64,000 bases of DNA, from assembly GCA_951800685.1 (NCBI GenBank), contig CATOJY010000002.1, positions 1 through 64,000 of the forward strand. Direction: 5' to 3'. The DNA comes from an uncultured Lachnospiraceae bacterium (GTDB lineage Bacteria; Bacillota; Clostridia; Lachnospirales; Lachnospiraceae). A model generated the notes under the pieces. That model searched no databases, had not been told where the DNA came from, and saw only the letters and a list, made by a program, of their open reading frames with translations. Of this stretch, positions 17,054 to 26,710 are shown one piece after another. Positions within the stretch are counted from its first letter, which is position 1; every line of letters begins with the position of its first letter. A program made the position numbers and the translations under genes.

Positions 17054-18127
17054 ATGAAAGAAAGAATCTATGTATGCCACACTTACTACCACGTATATGT
17101 AACCTGTTTAAAAGAACTGGCGCTTCCGAAGGAAAAGCAGGGACGGGCAACGCTGGTGCTCAGCATGATGTCGAATGATTTTGGAAATCTGAAGGAGAGG
17201 GCCGAAGCCTGCCCCCTTTTTGAGGAAGTGGTGATGTTTGATGAGAAGGAAGATATTTTCTTTCCGGAATTGGACAAATATCATACAGACAAAGGAAATC
17301 TTGTGCTGAACATGTTTTCGCGCATCAAGTATACAAAACTGTTTGGCAGACTGGAAAAGACATATGTACCGGTGGATTTCAGACAGTATCGGGATATTTA
17401 TGTATTCTGCGATTCGGATCCGATCGGGTATTATCTGAGCTATGAGAAGATTTATTATCATGCCGTGGAGGATGGATTGAATTGTATTCAGTATTATGAC
17501 ACGGCGCGTTATGATAACCGTGGGCATTTCGGGATAAAGGCCTGGATGGCGGCCCATAATCTGATCTTTATCCAGAATGGGTATGGGAAATACTGTCTGG
17601 ATATGGAGATTAACGACAAGAGTGTTGTTCCCTATCCATGCAAAAAATATATTGAGCAGCCACGGGCAGAGCTGGTCGGCCGGCTGACGAAGGAGGACAA
17701 GGACATTCTGATCCGGCTTTTTATTGAGAATCTGGATGGACTGCTGGGGCAGCTGAAGCAGGGAGAGGAAAATAAAATTTTGGTCTTGTCAGAACCTCTG
17801 TGTGATTTGACGGTGAGGAAGCAGATTTTCACGGATATTATCGAGGAGTATGGCAAAATCGAGGGCAGAAAAGGGCAGATTCTGATTAAGCCGCATCCAA
17901 GGGATGTGCTTGACTATACGAAAGAATTTGCGGAACATATTGTGCTTAGCGGGATGTTTCCGATGGAGATTTTGAATTTTATACCGGATCTTCGGTTTAG
18001 AAGGGTTATATCGGTACTGACCGTGCCAAATGGGATAGAATTTGCAGAGGAAGTACTGTTTTTGGGGGAAGATTTTCTGGATAAGTATGAGGCGCCGGAA
18101 CTGCACAGGCAGAATGAGCAGATCTGA
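17054..18127 (+). CDS. GT52/sialyltransferase-like protein, candidate pseudaminyltransferase
   Basis: A 357-residue protein without membrane segments. It opens with 'MKERIYVCHTYYHVYVT', the type of start seen in bacterial GT52 sialyltransferase-like proteins, and contains 'ILIKPHPRDVLDYT' at about residues 276-289; the K-P-H-P motif binds the CMP donor in bacterial sialyl- and related transferases. ATG 17054 is five bases from GGAGG; the upstream in-frame ATG 17042 overlaps that site and is less likely. Because the module just upstream makes CMP-pseudaminic acid, this is the best candidate for the enzyme that transfers it. That substrate is inference; a CMP-sialic acid or CMP-legionaminic acid enzyme is the alternative. 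Confidence 0.7.
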   Translation: MKERIYVCHTYYHVYVTCLKELALPKEKQGRATLVLSMMSNDFGNLKERAEACPLFEEVVMFDEKEDIFFPELDKYHTDKGNLVLNMFSRIKYTKLFGRLEKTYVPVDFRQYRDIYVFCDSDPIGYYLSYEKIYYHAVEDGLNCIQYYDTARYDNRGHFGIKAWMAAHNLIFIQNGYGKYCLDMEINDKSVVPYPCKKYIEQPRAELVGRLTKEDKDILIRLFIENLDGLLGQLKQGEENKILVLSEPLCDLTVRKQIFTDIIEEYGKIEGRKGQILIKPHPRDVLDYTKEFAEHIVLSGMFPMEILNFIPDLRFRRVISVLTVPNGIEFAEEVLFLGEDFLDKYEAPELHRQNEQI

Positions 18128-18141
18128 GCAGAACAAGATAT

Positions 18142-18171
18142 TTGCATTGAGATACCGTTTTGTGGTAAAAT
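18142..18171 (+). promoter_or_regulatory. Candidate promoter ahead of the ABC flippase gene
   Basis: TTGCAT at 18142-18147 and TAAAAT at 18166-18171, spacer 18, in the 109-base gap before the ABC transporter gene. It may start the second transcription unit (18.2-30.2 kb). Confidence 0.5.
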
Positions 18172-18236
18172 AGATAAGATTTTATGTTTTTGCACGACAT
18201 AGTCTGAGCTGTGACGCGGAGAGGATATAGGCCAGT

Positions 18237-19988
18237 ATGATTAAAATATATGAGAAATTGATGATCCTGCTGGACAGGCAACAAAAGAAAAAGATGGTGC
18301 TGCTTGTTTTTATGATGCTGATCGGCGCGGTACTTGAGACACTGGGCGTTTCCCTGATCATTCCTGTCATGAATGTCGTTCTGGAAGAGGATGCCATAGC
18401 AAAGCATGAGTATCTGCAGACAATCTGCCGCATTTTCCACATAAGCAACAGCAATCACTTGACGATTTTAGTCATGATCGGGCTGGTGCTTGTGTTTGTG
18501 GTCAAGAATATTTTCCTGTTTTTCCAGCAGAAGGTGCAGCTTAAGTTTGTCTATACAAACCAGTTTGCCACTTCCAGAAGAATGATGATCAATTTCATGC
18601 AAAGACCGTATGAATATTATCTCAATGCAGACACAGCGGTGATTCAGAGAAGCATTACTTCGGATGTGAATAATATGTATGGTCTGATTCTGGCGCTGCT
18701 GCAGCTGATCAGCGAGGGAATTGTGTTTCTTAGTCTGGCGGCGGTCAGTCTGGTGGCGGATGTGTGGATGAGTCTTACGGTTACGGCGCTTCTCGTAGTC
18801 GCCTTGTTGGTGATCAAGTGTATTTTGAAACCGATCATGCGCAAAGCCGGTGAGGAGAACCAGGAATTTTATAGCGGCTTGTACAAATGGATCGATCAGT
18901 CTGTGATGGGGATCAAGGAGATCAAGATTGCCCGTAAGGAGAGTTATTTTATTAATGAATATTCGAAATGCGGTGCTGGGTATGTCGGTGCGGTGCAGCG
19001 CTACAATCTGTTCAATGCAACGCCCCGGCTTCTGATTGAGACGGTGGCGATTGCAGGTATGATCCTGTATCTGATGATACAGCTTCTGCAGGGGAGCGCG
19101 GCGGCGGATATCGTACCGCAGTTAGGTCTTCTGGCGGTTGCGGCGATGCGGCTGATCCCCTGTGCCAACAGGATCAACAACCATCTGACGTCGATTTCTT
19201 ATTTTGAGCCGTTCTTCATGGGAGTAAGCGATAATCTGCAGGACGAGATCCGGGATGAAAGGATCGATTACAGTGCAGAGACTTATGAGAAAAAGATCGA
19301 TGTAGAGAAGCTGGATGTCAAGAAGGAGATTGTACTTTCAGATATTACCTATAAATATCCTAATTCGGAAGTGCTGATCTTTGACCATGCGGATATGAAA
19401 ATTCCTGTGGGAAAATCCGTGGGGATCGTGGGAACTTCCGGTGCAGGTAAGACGACGATCGTGGATATTCTGCTGGGACTTTTGCAGTTAGAATCAGGAA
19501 GGATCTTAGCAGATGGCGTAGAAGTGAGGGAACACTATGCTTCCTGGCTGAAAAATATCGGCTATATTCCGCAGACGATTTTCATGATCGATTCCACGAT
19601 CCGCAGAAATGTGGCATTCGGCTATGCGGACGAGGACATTGATGACGCGAAAGTATGGGAAGCCTTGCGGGAGGCGCAGCTTGATGAGTTCGTCAGAGGG
19701 CTGCCGGAGGGACTCGATACCAGTATCGGAGAGAGAGGGATCCGTATATCCGGTGGACAGAGGCAGCGGATTGGCATTGCGAGGGCGCTCTTCGAGGACC
19801 CGGAGGTATTGGTGCTGGATGAGGCGACCTCTGCATTGGACAATGAGACGGAGGCAGCGATTATGGATTCCATCAACCGACTGCATGGGCGCAAGACGCT
19901 GATCATTATTGCACACAGACTGCAGACCATAGAGAAATGTGATCTGGTGTATCGGGTAGAAGATGGTAAGGCTGAGAGAACGCGGTAA
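18237..19988 (+). CDS. ABC transporter (fused permease-ATPase), PglK/MsbA-like lipid-glycan flippase
   Basis: A 583-residue half-transporter with about six membrane helices in residues 20-310 and an ATPase domain from about 355. It has Walker A 'GTSGAGKTT' at about 398-406, the ABC signature 'ISGGQRQR' near 505, and Walker B 'VLVLDEATSALD' near 524-535, followed by the H-loop 'IIAHRLQTI'. Location among glycan genes suggests it flips an undecaprenyl-diphosphate-linked oligosaccharide, as PglK does in Campylobacter; no Wzx-type flippase is seen elsewhere in the window. The ATG has a somewhat distant GGAGAGGA site. Confidence 0.85.
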   Translation: MIKIYEKLMILLDRQQKKKMVLLVFMMLIGAVLETLGVSLIIPVMNVVLEEDAIAKHEYLQTICRIFHISNSNHLTILVMIGLVLVFVVKNIFLFFQQKVQLKFVYTNQFATSRRMMINFMQRPYEYYLNADTAVIQRSITSDVNNMYGLILALLQLISEGIVFLSLAAVSLVADVWMSLTVTALLVVALLVIKCILKPIMRKAGEENQEFYSGLYKWIDQSVMGIKEIKIARKESYFINEYSKCGAGYVGAVQRYNLFNATPRLLIETVAIAGMILYLMIQLLQGSAAADIVPQLGLLAVAAMRLIPCANRINNHLTSISYFEPFFMGVSDNLQDEIRDERIDYSAETYEKKIDVEKLDVKKEIVLSDITYKYPNSEVLIFDHADMKIPVGKSVGIVGTSGAGKTTIVDILLGLLQLESGRILADGVEVREHYASWLKNIGYIPQTIFMIDSTIRRNVAFGYADEDIDDAKVWEALREAQLDEFVRGLPEGLDTSIGERGIRISGGQRQRIGIARALFEDPEVLVLDEATSALDNETEAAIMDSINRLHGRKTLIIIAHRLQTIEKCDLVYRVEDGKAERTR

Positions 19989-20037
19989 CCGTTTGCTTTG
20001 AATAATTAGGAAAGAATGGCTATGAAAGGATATATTC

Positions 20038-20463
20038 ATGAAGAAGTTATGGAATCTGGCATGGGATCTGTACAGGAAATATGAGGAGGGAATCAACTAC
20101 CTGATCTTTGGTTTTCTGGCGTTTGTACTGAATTATGTGTTGTATTTTGTGTTTGCTTCAACGCTGCAGATGCATTATATGGGGGCGACGGCGCTTTCCT
20201 GGCTGTTAACGGTGGTGTTTGCCTATTGGACGAACCGGACGTTTGTATTTAAGAGTAAGAATAGGGATGCACGGTCGCTGGGGAAGGAGTTTATCTCGTT
20301 TATCGGGGCGAGAGTGGCGACAGAGGTGCTGGAGTTGGGACTGATGTTTGTGATGGTGGACTGCGCAGGCATAAATGAGTATTTTTCCAAATTCGTCTGC
20401 CAGGTAGTGGTCATTCTGGCGAATTATTTTCTGAGTAAGCTGTGGATCTTTAAGAAGAAGTGA
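20038..20463 (+). CDS. GtrA-family membrane protein
   Basis: A 141-residue protein with four predicted membrane helices, 'NYLIFGFLAFVLNYVLYF' near the start, the typical 'FAYWTNRTFVFKSK' between helices 2 and 3, and 'LSKLWIFKKK' at the end. GtrA proteins are thought to flip undecaprenyl-phosphate-linked monosaccharides made by a GtrB/DPM1-like GT2. A matching GT2 lies at 27.3 kb and several GT-C-like membrane proteins in this module could be the final transferases. It lies 49 bases after the ABC gene. Confidence 0.9.
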   Translation: MKKLWNLAWDLYRKYEEGINYLIFGFLAFVLNYVLYFVFASTLQMHYMGATALSWLLTVVFAYWTNRTFVFKSKNRDARSLGKEFISFIGARVATEVLELGLMFVMVDCAGINEYFSKFVCQVVVILANYFLSKLWIFKKK

Positions 20464-20515
20464 TCTGACCGGCCGGCGGCAGCGGGCGGTAAACCATAAC
20501 AGGAGAATTGGTTGT

Positions 20516-21577
20516 ATGAAAGAGAAGCGACAGGCCAATTTTGAGTTGCTGCGCATTGTGGCGATGCTGATGGTCATTGCCCTCCATTATCTGAATAAGG
20601 GGAATCTGCTTGCGGCAGGCACAACGGACCGTACAGTGGTGGATTCTGCTGCGCATCTGATCGAGGCAGCCTGTATTGTTGCGGTGAACTGCTATGTGCT
20701 GCTCAGCGGCTATTTTTTGGTGGAGTCTGCATGGAAGCCGGGACGGCTTATGTCTTTGGCGGCGCAGATTCTTTTTTATTCGATCATAGTCCCGGTGATC
20801 CTTCTGTGTATTGGAATAGTTCCGGCGGGGGAGCTGTCTGTTTATGACTGGCTGAATTATGTGCTGCCTGTGGAGACGGAACATTACTGGTTTGCCACTG
20901 CGTATCTGGTTATGTATGTATTTGCGCCGTTTCTGGCAGCGGGTGTCCAGAGGATGCACAAGAGAACGCTGCAAAGTATCCTGGCAGCGCTGGGGCTTTA
21001 TTTTTCTGTGTGGAAATCGGTGGTGCCTGTGACGCTGGCCACAGACCGTTATGGGTATGACTACGGGTGGTTTCTGTTTCTCTTCCTGATTGCGGCATAT
21101 CTAAGAAAGTACGGTTTGCCGGCATTGGAGCGCAGGAAGAATGCGCTGTTTCTCTATGTGGGAGCAGGCCTTTGTATTTTCCTGCTGACGTCTGCGGCGG
21201 ATTGGTTGTCGGACAGAGCGGCGTTTCTGAAATATTACAAAGACATGCCAACGACTTATAACCATATTCTATGTCTGGCCGGGGCTGTCGGGCTTTTTAT
21301 GGTATTTAAGAATATGACGGTTTCGGAGGGCAGAAAAGCGGCTTTCATCAGGCGTCTTGCGCCTTATACGTTCGGGGTGTATCTGCTGCATGAACATGCG
21401 CTGGTGCGTTACCAGTGGATGCAGTGGCTTCAGGTGGACGCAGTGAGGGGAAGCTGGCTGTTCGTGCCGCATATGATCGGCTGCGTGCTTTTTGTATACG
21501 GGATCGGGACAATAGCCGATGCTATAAGAGAGCGGTTGTTTAACTGGATCCGTACAACGTTTGCAGGGAAGAAATGA
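20516..21577 (+). CDS. Acyltransferase family 3 membrane protein (OafA/WecH type)
   Basis: A 353-residue integral membrane protein with about ten helices. The N-terminus 'RQANFELLRIVAMLMVIALHYLN' includes the family's conserved Arg13 and His24 of the first helix, needed for acyl transfer across the membrane. The C-terminal 'FGVYLLHEHALVRY' is also typical. It most likely O-acetylates a sugar residue of the surface glycan. It sits between gtrA and a large membrane protein, 52 and about 60 bases away, and is co-transcribed with them. Confidence 0.88.
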   Translation: MKEKRQANFELLRIVAMLMVIALHYLNKGNLLAAGTTDRTVVDSAAHLIEAACIVAVNCYVLLSGYFLVESAWKPGRLMSLAAQILFYSIIVPVILLCIGIVPAGELSVYDWLNYVLPVETEHYWFATAYLVMYVFAPFLAAGVQRMHKRTLQSILAALGLYFSVWKSVVPVTLATDRYGYDYGWFLFLFLIAAYLRKYGLPALERRKNALFLYVGAGLCIFLLTSAADWLSDRAAFLKYYKDMPTTYNHILCLAGAVGLFMVFKNMTVSEGRKAAFIRRLAPYTFGVYLLHEHALVRYQWMQWLQVDAVRGSWLFVPHMIGCVLFVYGIGTIADAIRERLFNWIRTTFAGKK

Positions 21578-21640
21578 CGGAATAGATCGCAGATGGCAGG
21601 CGCCGGCAGGTTTCCATGGAAGGAAGTGGGAAAGAACGGA

Positions 21641-23566
21641 ATGGGAAGGATTTACAGCTTTTATGACAAAAACAGAAGGATTCTGGAAAATTTTCTTTTC
21701 CCGTTGTTTCTGGTCTTGTATCCATTAGCCGGAATCAGACAGGGGATCGATGTCTCGGATACGACGTACAGTCTGGCGAATTTCCAGTACTTTGTTTCGA
21801 TGAAGGGGACGTGGATCATAGCCACGTTTCTGGCCAATGCGGCAGGCAGGCTGCTCATGGGCCTGCCCTTTGGGGATACGCTTATGGGAATGTATTTCTA
21901 TACGGCGTTGCTCCAGTCTGTTACGGCTGTTATGGCGTATCGTGTTTTGAAAAAGAAAATACCTGCGTATCTGGTGTTTCTTGGGGAAGGCATTGCATTG
22001 GGACTGTGCTGGTGTCCGTCAGTGATTTTATATAACTATCTGACGTACCTGCTGATGACAGCCGGCGTGCTGCTGTTATATGAGGGGATCAGGCAGGAAG
22101 CAGAGGAATGTTTTGCTGTCAACGGTCTGTCTGGCGGAAGGAAGATGGGAAACGCCCATAAGTGTTATTTGCTGGCGGGAGTATGTCTTGGAATTAATGT
22201 GGCAGTGCGCATGCCTAATGTGACACAGGCGGCCTTTATTGTGGCAGTGTGGTACGGCGTGGCGCTTAGTGGCGGAGAGAATAAGGGATGGCGCATATGG
22301 AAAGACACGCTGTGGTGTCTATCTGGGTATGCTGCCGGGTTCGGTATACCATTCGGGGTGATCTGTATGCGGTATGGGATTGCCGCTTACCCGTCCATGG
22401 TGTATACCATGTTTGCCATGACGCAGAAAGCGTCGGATTATCAGCCGTCCTCAATGCTGACGGGAATGATGGGAGATTATCTGACAGGTTTATACTGGCT
22501 GCTGTTTGCGGTAATCTGCATGGCAGGCGGCTGGGTGCTTTTTCATTTACAGCGAAGATTTTTGGCGGACTGCCGTTATATGGCGCTCTTGTGCAAGAGT
22601 GTTTATGGGGCGGTGTTTCTGCTGTTGCTGCGGTTCTACTGGGGCAGAGGGATGTTCAGTTTCCGGTATTATGAATATGACAGTATGTATTATCCAGCGG
22701 TGCTGCTGTTGACGGTGACTGTGCTGCTGGCGGTCCCATGTCTATATAAAAAGGATGTGCCGTTTGAGGGCAGGGTTGCTGCGGTTTTAGTCCTGGTACA
22801 GATGCTGGTGACGCCTCTTGGCAGTAACAATGCACTCTATCCAATGATCAACAATCTTTTCGTGGCGGTGCCATTCGCTTTGTGGGCGGGTTACTTTTGG
22901 ATAACAAGACAGCGGACGCAGGCTGTATTGCCGGATCATACGCGAAGTGGAACACGGAATGTGGTCGTGGGACTGCCGTTTTTCATTCTGGTTTTTTTTG
23001 TACTTGTACAGAGCGTTGGTTTTCATCTCCGGTTTTCTTTTCAGGACGGGATTGAAGGCGAAAAGCGTGACACTGTGGTGACGGCGCCAGCGAAGGCGCA
23101 GGGAGTCTACACGACGAAAGAAAATGCCCTGTGGCTGTCGGAACTGGCGGAATATACGAAGGGGGCAGGACTCACAGGAAAGCCGGTTCTGCTCTATGGA
23201 GAGATTCCGGGGCTGGGGTATCTGCTGGATCTTCCGCCTGCCTTATCCACTTATTGGCCCGATCTGGATTCTTATCTTATGGCAGAATATAAGCGGGATC
23301 TGGCGGAGATGGCAGAGCCGCCGGTCATCATTGTGGCATCTCCGACTGCCGCGTATTTGGCTGAGGATGCCGATGGAATGAACTGGTTTGGCGTAGACCA
23401 GGCGAAATTAGATGCAGACGAAAAGCTGCAGATCTTGCGGCGGTACATGGAAGCACAAGGATATCAGGAAACTTTTGGAAATGGAAGATATGTTGTATAT
23501 TTGGAAGCGCAGTTATCTGACACAGGGAGTTTGGAGAGTGTAAAAGAGGAGAGGAATCATGATTAA
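21641..23566 (+). CDS. Large multipass membrane protein, unknown function, GT-C-like layout
   Basis: About 641 residues with roughly a dozen hydrophobic helices up to about residue 465 and an extracytoplasmic C-terminal domain of about 165 residues. The first outside loop contains 'GIDVSDTTYSLANFQYF', an acidic motif after helix 1 like those of GT-C glycosyltransferases and seen in related Lachnospiraceae membrane proteins. I placed the start at ATG 21641; ATG 21593 is in frame, but neither has a strong ribosome site, so the start is uncertain. It overlaps wecE by eight bases. I do not recognise a named family; a polyprenyl-phosphate-sugar-dependent transferase is the most likely role. Confidence 0.7.
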   Translation: MGRIYSFYDKNRRILENFLFPLFLVLYPLAGIRQGIDVSDTTYSLANFQYFVSMKGTWIIATFLANAAGRLLMGLPFGDTLMGMYFYTALLQSVTAVMAYRVLKKKIPAYLVFLGEGIALGLCWCPSVILYNYLTYLLMTAGVLLLYEGIRQEAEECFAVNGLSGGRKMGNAHKCYLLAGVCLGINVAVRMPNVTQAAFIVAVWYGVALSGGENKGWRIWKDTLWCLSGYAAGFGIPFGVICMRYGIAAYPSMVYTMFAMTQKASDYQPSSMLTGMMGDYLTGLYWLLFAVICMAGGWVLFHLQRRFLADCRYMALLCKSVYGAVFLLLLRFYWGRGMFSFRYYEYDSMYYPAVLLLTVTVLLAVPCLYKKDVPFEGRVAAVLVLVQMLVTPLGSNNALYPMINNLFVAVPFALWAGYFWITRQRTQAVLPDHTRSGTRNVVVGLPFFILVFFVLVQSVGFHLRFSFQDGIEGEKRDTVVTAPAKAQGVYTTKENALWLSELAEYTKGAGLTGKPVLLYGEIPGLGYLLDLPPALSTYWPDLDSYLMAEYKRDLAEMAEPPVIIVASPTAAYLAEDADGMNWFGVDQAKLDADEKLQILRRYMEAQGYQETFGNGRYVVYLEAQLSDTGSLESVKEERNHD

Positions 23567-24695
23567 TTTTAACGTACCGCCCTTCACGGGAAAAGAAGTT
23601 GAGTATATGAGGGAGGCCATAGAGAACCAGAAGATCTGCGGAGACGGGCCTTTTACGAAGAAATGCAGCGAATGGATCGAGAAGCAGACCGGTACGATAA
23701 AGTGCCTGCTGACAACGTCCTGCACGCATGCCACAGAGCTGGCAGCGCTGCTTGCACAGATTGAGGAGGGGGATGAAGTGATCCTGCCTTCCTATACTTT
23801 CGTGTCTACAGCGGATGCTTTCGTGCTGCGCGGGGCGAAGGCAGTTTTTGTGGACATCAGACCAGACACGATGAATATTGATGAGACGCTGATCGAAGAT
23901 GCCATCACGGAGCGGACGAGAGCGATCGCGCCGGTACATTATGCTGGTGTGGGATGCGAGATGGACGTGATCATGGATATTGCCAGACGGCATGATCTGA
24001 TGGTAGTGGAGGATGCGGCACAGGGTATCATGGCATCCTATAAGGGAAAGGCATTGGGAACTTTCGGGGAGTTTGGCTGTTTCAGTTTTCATGAGACGAA
24101 GAATTTCAGTATGGGTGAGGGAGGCGCGCTGCTCATACGGGATGAGAATTATATAGAGACTGCAGAGATCTTCAGGGAGAAAGGGACTGACAGGAGTAAA
24201 TATTACAGAGGCCAGATTGACAAATACCGCTGGCAGGAATATGGCTCTTCTTATCTGCCCAGTGATCTGAATGCCGCTTATCTGTATGCACAGTTAGAAT
24301 TGGCGGAGGAGATTACGCAGGCGAGGATAGACAGGTGGAACCAATACTGGGAGCTGCTTACACCGCTTAAGGAGGAGGGCAGGATTGAATTGCCATATAT
24401 ACCGGAATATTGTACCCACAACGCCCACATGTTTTATATCAAGACGAAGGATATGGAGGAGAGGACAAGGCTGATCGAGTTTCTGAAGGAAAGAGGGGTT
24501 CATGCGGTCTTTCATTATGTGCCGCTGCATTCTGCGCCCGCTGGAAAGAAATATGGCCGGTTCCACGGAGAGGACAGGTATACGACGAAAGAGAGTGACA
24601 GACTGCTGCGTCTGCCGATGTTTTATAAGCTTACGGCAGAGGAAGTGGAATATATCGTGGAGCAGGTAAAAGCATTTTATGGGCATAGAGGTTAG
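23559..24695 (+). CDS. wecE: dTDP-4-amino-4,6-dideoxygalactose transaminase (WecE/RffA type)
   Basis: PLP aminotransferase of 378 residues, closely matching enterobacterial WecE along its length: 'NVPPFTGKEVEYM', 'LTTSCTHATELAALL', 'LPSYTFVSTADAFVLRGAK', 'VEDAAQGIMASYKGKALG', 'SFHETKN' with PLP Lys181, and 'FHGEDRYTTKESDRLLRLP'. The known reaction aminates dTDP-4-keto-6-deoxyglucose to dTDP-Fuc4N. The dTDP-glucose genes it needs (rmlA, rmlB) are not in the window and must lie elsewhere. The GGAGAGG site is inside the end of the previous gene, and the start overlaps its stop. A GNAT lies two genes downstream and could be the matching N-acetyltransferase (WecD role). Confidence 0.9.
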   Translation: MINFNVPPFTGKEVEYMREAIENQKICGDGPFTKKCSEWIEKQTGTIKCLLTTSCTHATELAALLAQIEEGDEVILPSYTFVSTADAFVLRGAKAVFVDIRPDTMNIDETLIEDAITERTRAIAPVHYAGVGCEMDVIMDIARRHDLMVVEDAAQGIMASYKGKALGTFGEFGCFSFHETKNFSMGEGGALLIRDENYIETAEIFREKGTDRSKYYRGQIDKYRWQEYGSSYLPSDLNAAYLYAQLELAEEITQARIDRWNQYWELLTPLKEEGRIELPYIPEYCTHNAHMFYIKTKDMEERTRLIEFLKERGVHAVFHYVPLHSAPAGKKYGRFHGEDRYTTKESDRLLRLPMFYKLTAEEVEYIVEQVKAFYGHRG

Positions 24696-24764
24696 GACGG
24701 ACTAAAGCCAGATACCGGCGGTGAAGGAGCAGCTGGCGGATCGTGTCACAGTGAGGATAGAAGC

Positions 24765-26669
24765 GTGAAAAGAGACAAGAGTCTGAGGAAATATGAGAAC
24801 TGCATATTGACACTGCTTACTGTGGTAATGAATGTCCTGCTCATGGGAATCTGTTTTGATTTCTACTACGACCTGAATGATGACACCGTGATGCTTGATA
24901 TCATGTCCGGCGCTTACAGCGGAACACCTGATGGACACAATATGCAGACACTTTATCCACTGGGGACACTGATCGCCTTATGTTATCGTCTCTGCGACAA
25001 GGTTCCATGGTATGGATTGTTTCTGCTCGTTTGCCAGTTTGGATGTATGTATCTGGTTGGCGTGCGTCTGTGTGTGCTGACAGAAAACCTTCGGCCGCCT
25101 GCCGGGAAGATCGACGAAAAGCAGAGAAGGGTTCAAGGCATCCTTAGAAAGGCATTCCTGTTGTTTGGGTTATCTTTTTTTATTTGGGGTATATGCCTTT
25201 CCCATTTAATTCATATACAGTATACCGTTACCAGCGCGATCTTGTCGGCAGCAGCAATCTTTCTCTTTCTGACGACGCCGGACTGTTTCGGAAAGTCGCC
25301 AGGGCAGTTTGTGGTCCGGAATCTTCCTGCTGTCTTGTTAGCGATTCTCTCATACCAGATCCGTTCGGAGATGCTGCTTTTGACGCTTCCCTTTATTGGT
25401 CTGGCAGGATTGTATCGCCTGGCCGGGGAAAAGAAAATCTTTGTAAAAGAGAATTTGATGAAGTATGGAGGGGTATTGGGGATTCTTTTTTCAGGCATGC
25501 TTTTGTCTTACGGGGCAGACCATGCAGCGTATGGCAGTGCAGGCTGGAAAGATTTCGTGGCTTTCTTTGAGGCGAGGACAACGGTCTACGATTTCTACCC
25601 GGAACTGATCCGGGAGGATGCCTATCAGGAGGCGCTGACCCGGCTTGGGGTAACTCCGGTTCAACAGGCGCTGCTCCGGAATTACAATTACGGGCTGGAT
25701 GATGAGATCGATACGAAACTGCTTATAGCAGCGGCGGATTATGCGACGGATGTACTGCGTGGTGAGAAAGATTGGGGGAGAATCGCGCGCAAACAGCTCT
25801 ACCGGTATTTTCACCGTCTCTTCCGCGGCGGGGATGCACCGTACAGCACGCTGTTGATATGGCTGTATATAATGGGGGTTGTGGCGGGAGTTTATAACTG
25901 TGTGCATAAACAGATGAAAAGGAGCGGGCGGCAGGAAGAGGCGGCTTTGCACTGTATGGATCCGATAGGGCAGATCATGTTATTAGCTGTTGTGCGGAGT
26001 GCTGTCTGGATGTTTATTCTGCTGCGGGAACGTGACCCTGAGCGGATCACGCATTCGCTCTATCTGGTCGAATTTTCTCTGCTTGCGGCAATGATGATCC
26101 GTATGTCCAGCTTCAAGAGCGGGGTAGACCAGGGGATAGAAGAAGCATACAAAGCAGCCCCTGGAAGAGATGTTCGCCATTCTGCTATTATGGCTGTAGC
26201 TGCGGGATTTCTGTTCCTGATTCTGGTAGGTGGTTTGGGGAGTGGAGTATCGATCCTGCAGGCAGATCAGGAACAGCGTGCATCCGTGAATGAGAACTGG
26301 CGTGCGATAGACGCGTATTGTAAAGCGCGTCAGGAGAACTTCTATTTCGAGGACGTATATTCTACAGTGGCTTTTTCCAGGAAGATTTTTGATGACATCG
26401 ATTGTGGTTACGCAAATTATGATATTCTGGGGGGCTGGATATGCAACAGCCCGCTTTATCGTGAGAAGATAGGGAAGTATGGCATTGAGTCCGTGACACG
26501 GGCGCTGCTTGAACGGGACGACGTCTATCTGATTGTATCAGATCTGGAGGCAGAGACGCAGGGATGGGAATGGATCGAAGATTTCTATGAGGCGAAGGGC
26601 GTGAAAGCTGTAATGGAAAAGGTGGACAGCGTGGGTGAGGGATATGGTGTTTACCGTGTGGCAAAGTAG
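24765..26669 (+). CDS. Large multipass membrane protein, unknown function, GT-C-like layout
   Basis: 634 residues, starting with GTG behind GAGGATAG. A membrane helix at about residues 15-38 is followed by an outside loop 'DLNDDTVMLDIMSGAYSGTPDGHN', with acidic residues placed as in GT-C transferases, then about ten more helices and a soluble C-terminal domain of about 140 residues. The motif is one I associate with a family of uncharacterised clostridial membrane proteins in glycan loci. It lies 69 bases after wecE and 41 before the GNAT gene. Function is not established; outer-face glycosyl transfer is inference. Confidence 0.7.
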   Translation: MKRDKSLRKYENCILTLLTVVMNVLLMGICFDFYYDLNDDTVMLDIMSGAYSGTPDGHNMQTLYPLGTLIALCYRLCDKVPWYGLFLLVCQFGCMYLVGVRLCVLTENLRPPAGKIDEKQRRVQGILRKAFLLFGLSFFIWGICLSHLIHIQYTVTSAILSAAAIFLFLTTPDCFGKSPGQFVVRNLPAVLLAILSYQIRSEMLLLTLPFIGLAGLYRLAGEKKIFVKENLMKYGGVLGILFSGMLLSYGADHAAYGSAGWKDFVAFFEARTTVYDFYPELIREDAYQEALTRLGVTPVQQALLRNYNYGLDDEIDTKLLIAAADYATDVLRGEKDWGRIARKQLYRYFHRLFRGGDAPYSTLLIWLYIMGVVAGVYNCVHKQMKRSGRQEEAALHCMDPIGQIMLLAVVRSAVWMFILLRERDPERITHSLYLVEFSLLAAMMIRMSSFKSGVDQGIEEAYKAAPGRDVRHSAIMAVAAGFLFLILVGGLGSGVSILQADQEQRASVNENWRAIDAYCKARQENFYFEDVYSTVAFSRKIFDDIDCGYANYDILGGWICNSPLYREKIGKYGIESVTRALLERDDVYLIVSDLEAETQGWEWIEDFYEAKGVKAVMEKVDSVGEGYGVYRVAK

Positions 26670-26710
26670 CGGTCTGGCAAAGTGAGACCGTGGAGGCAGA
26701 AAGGGATAAA

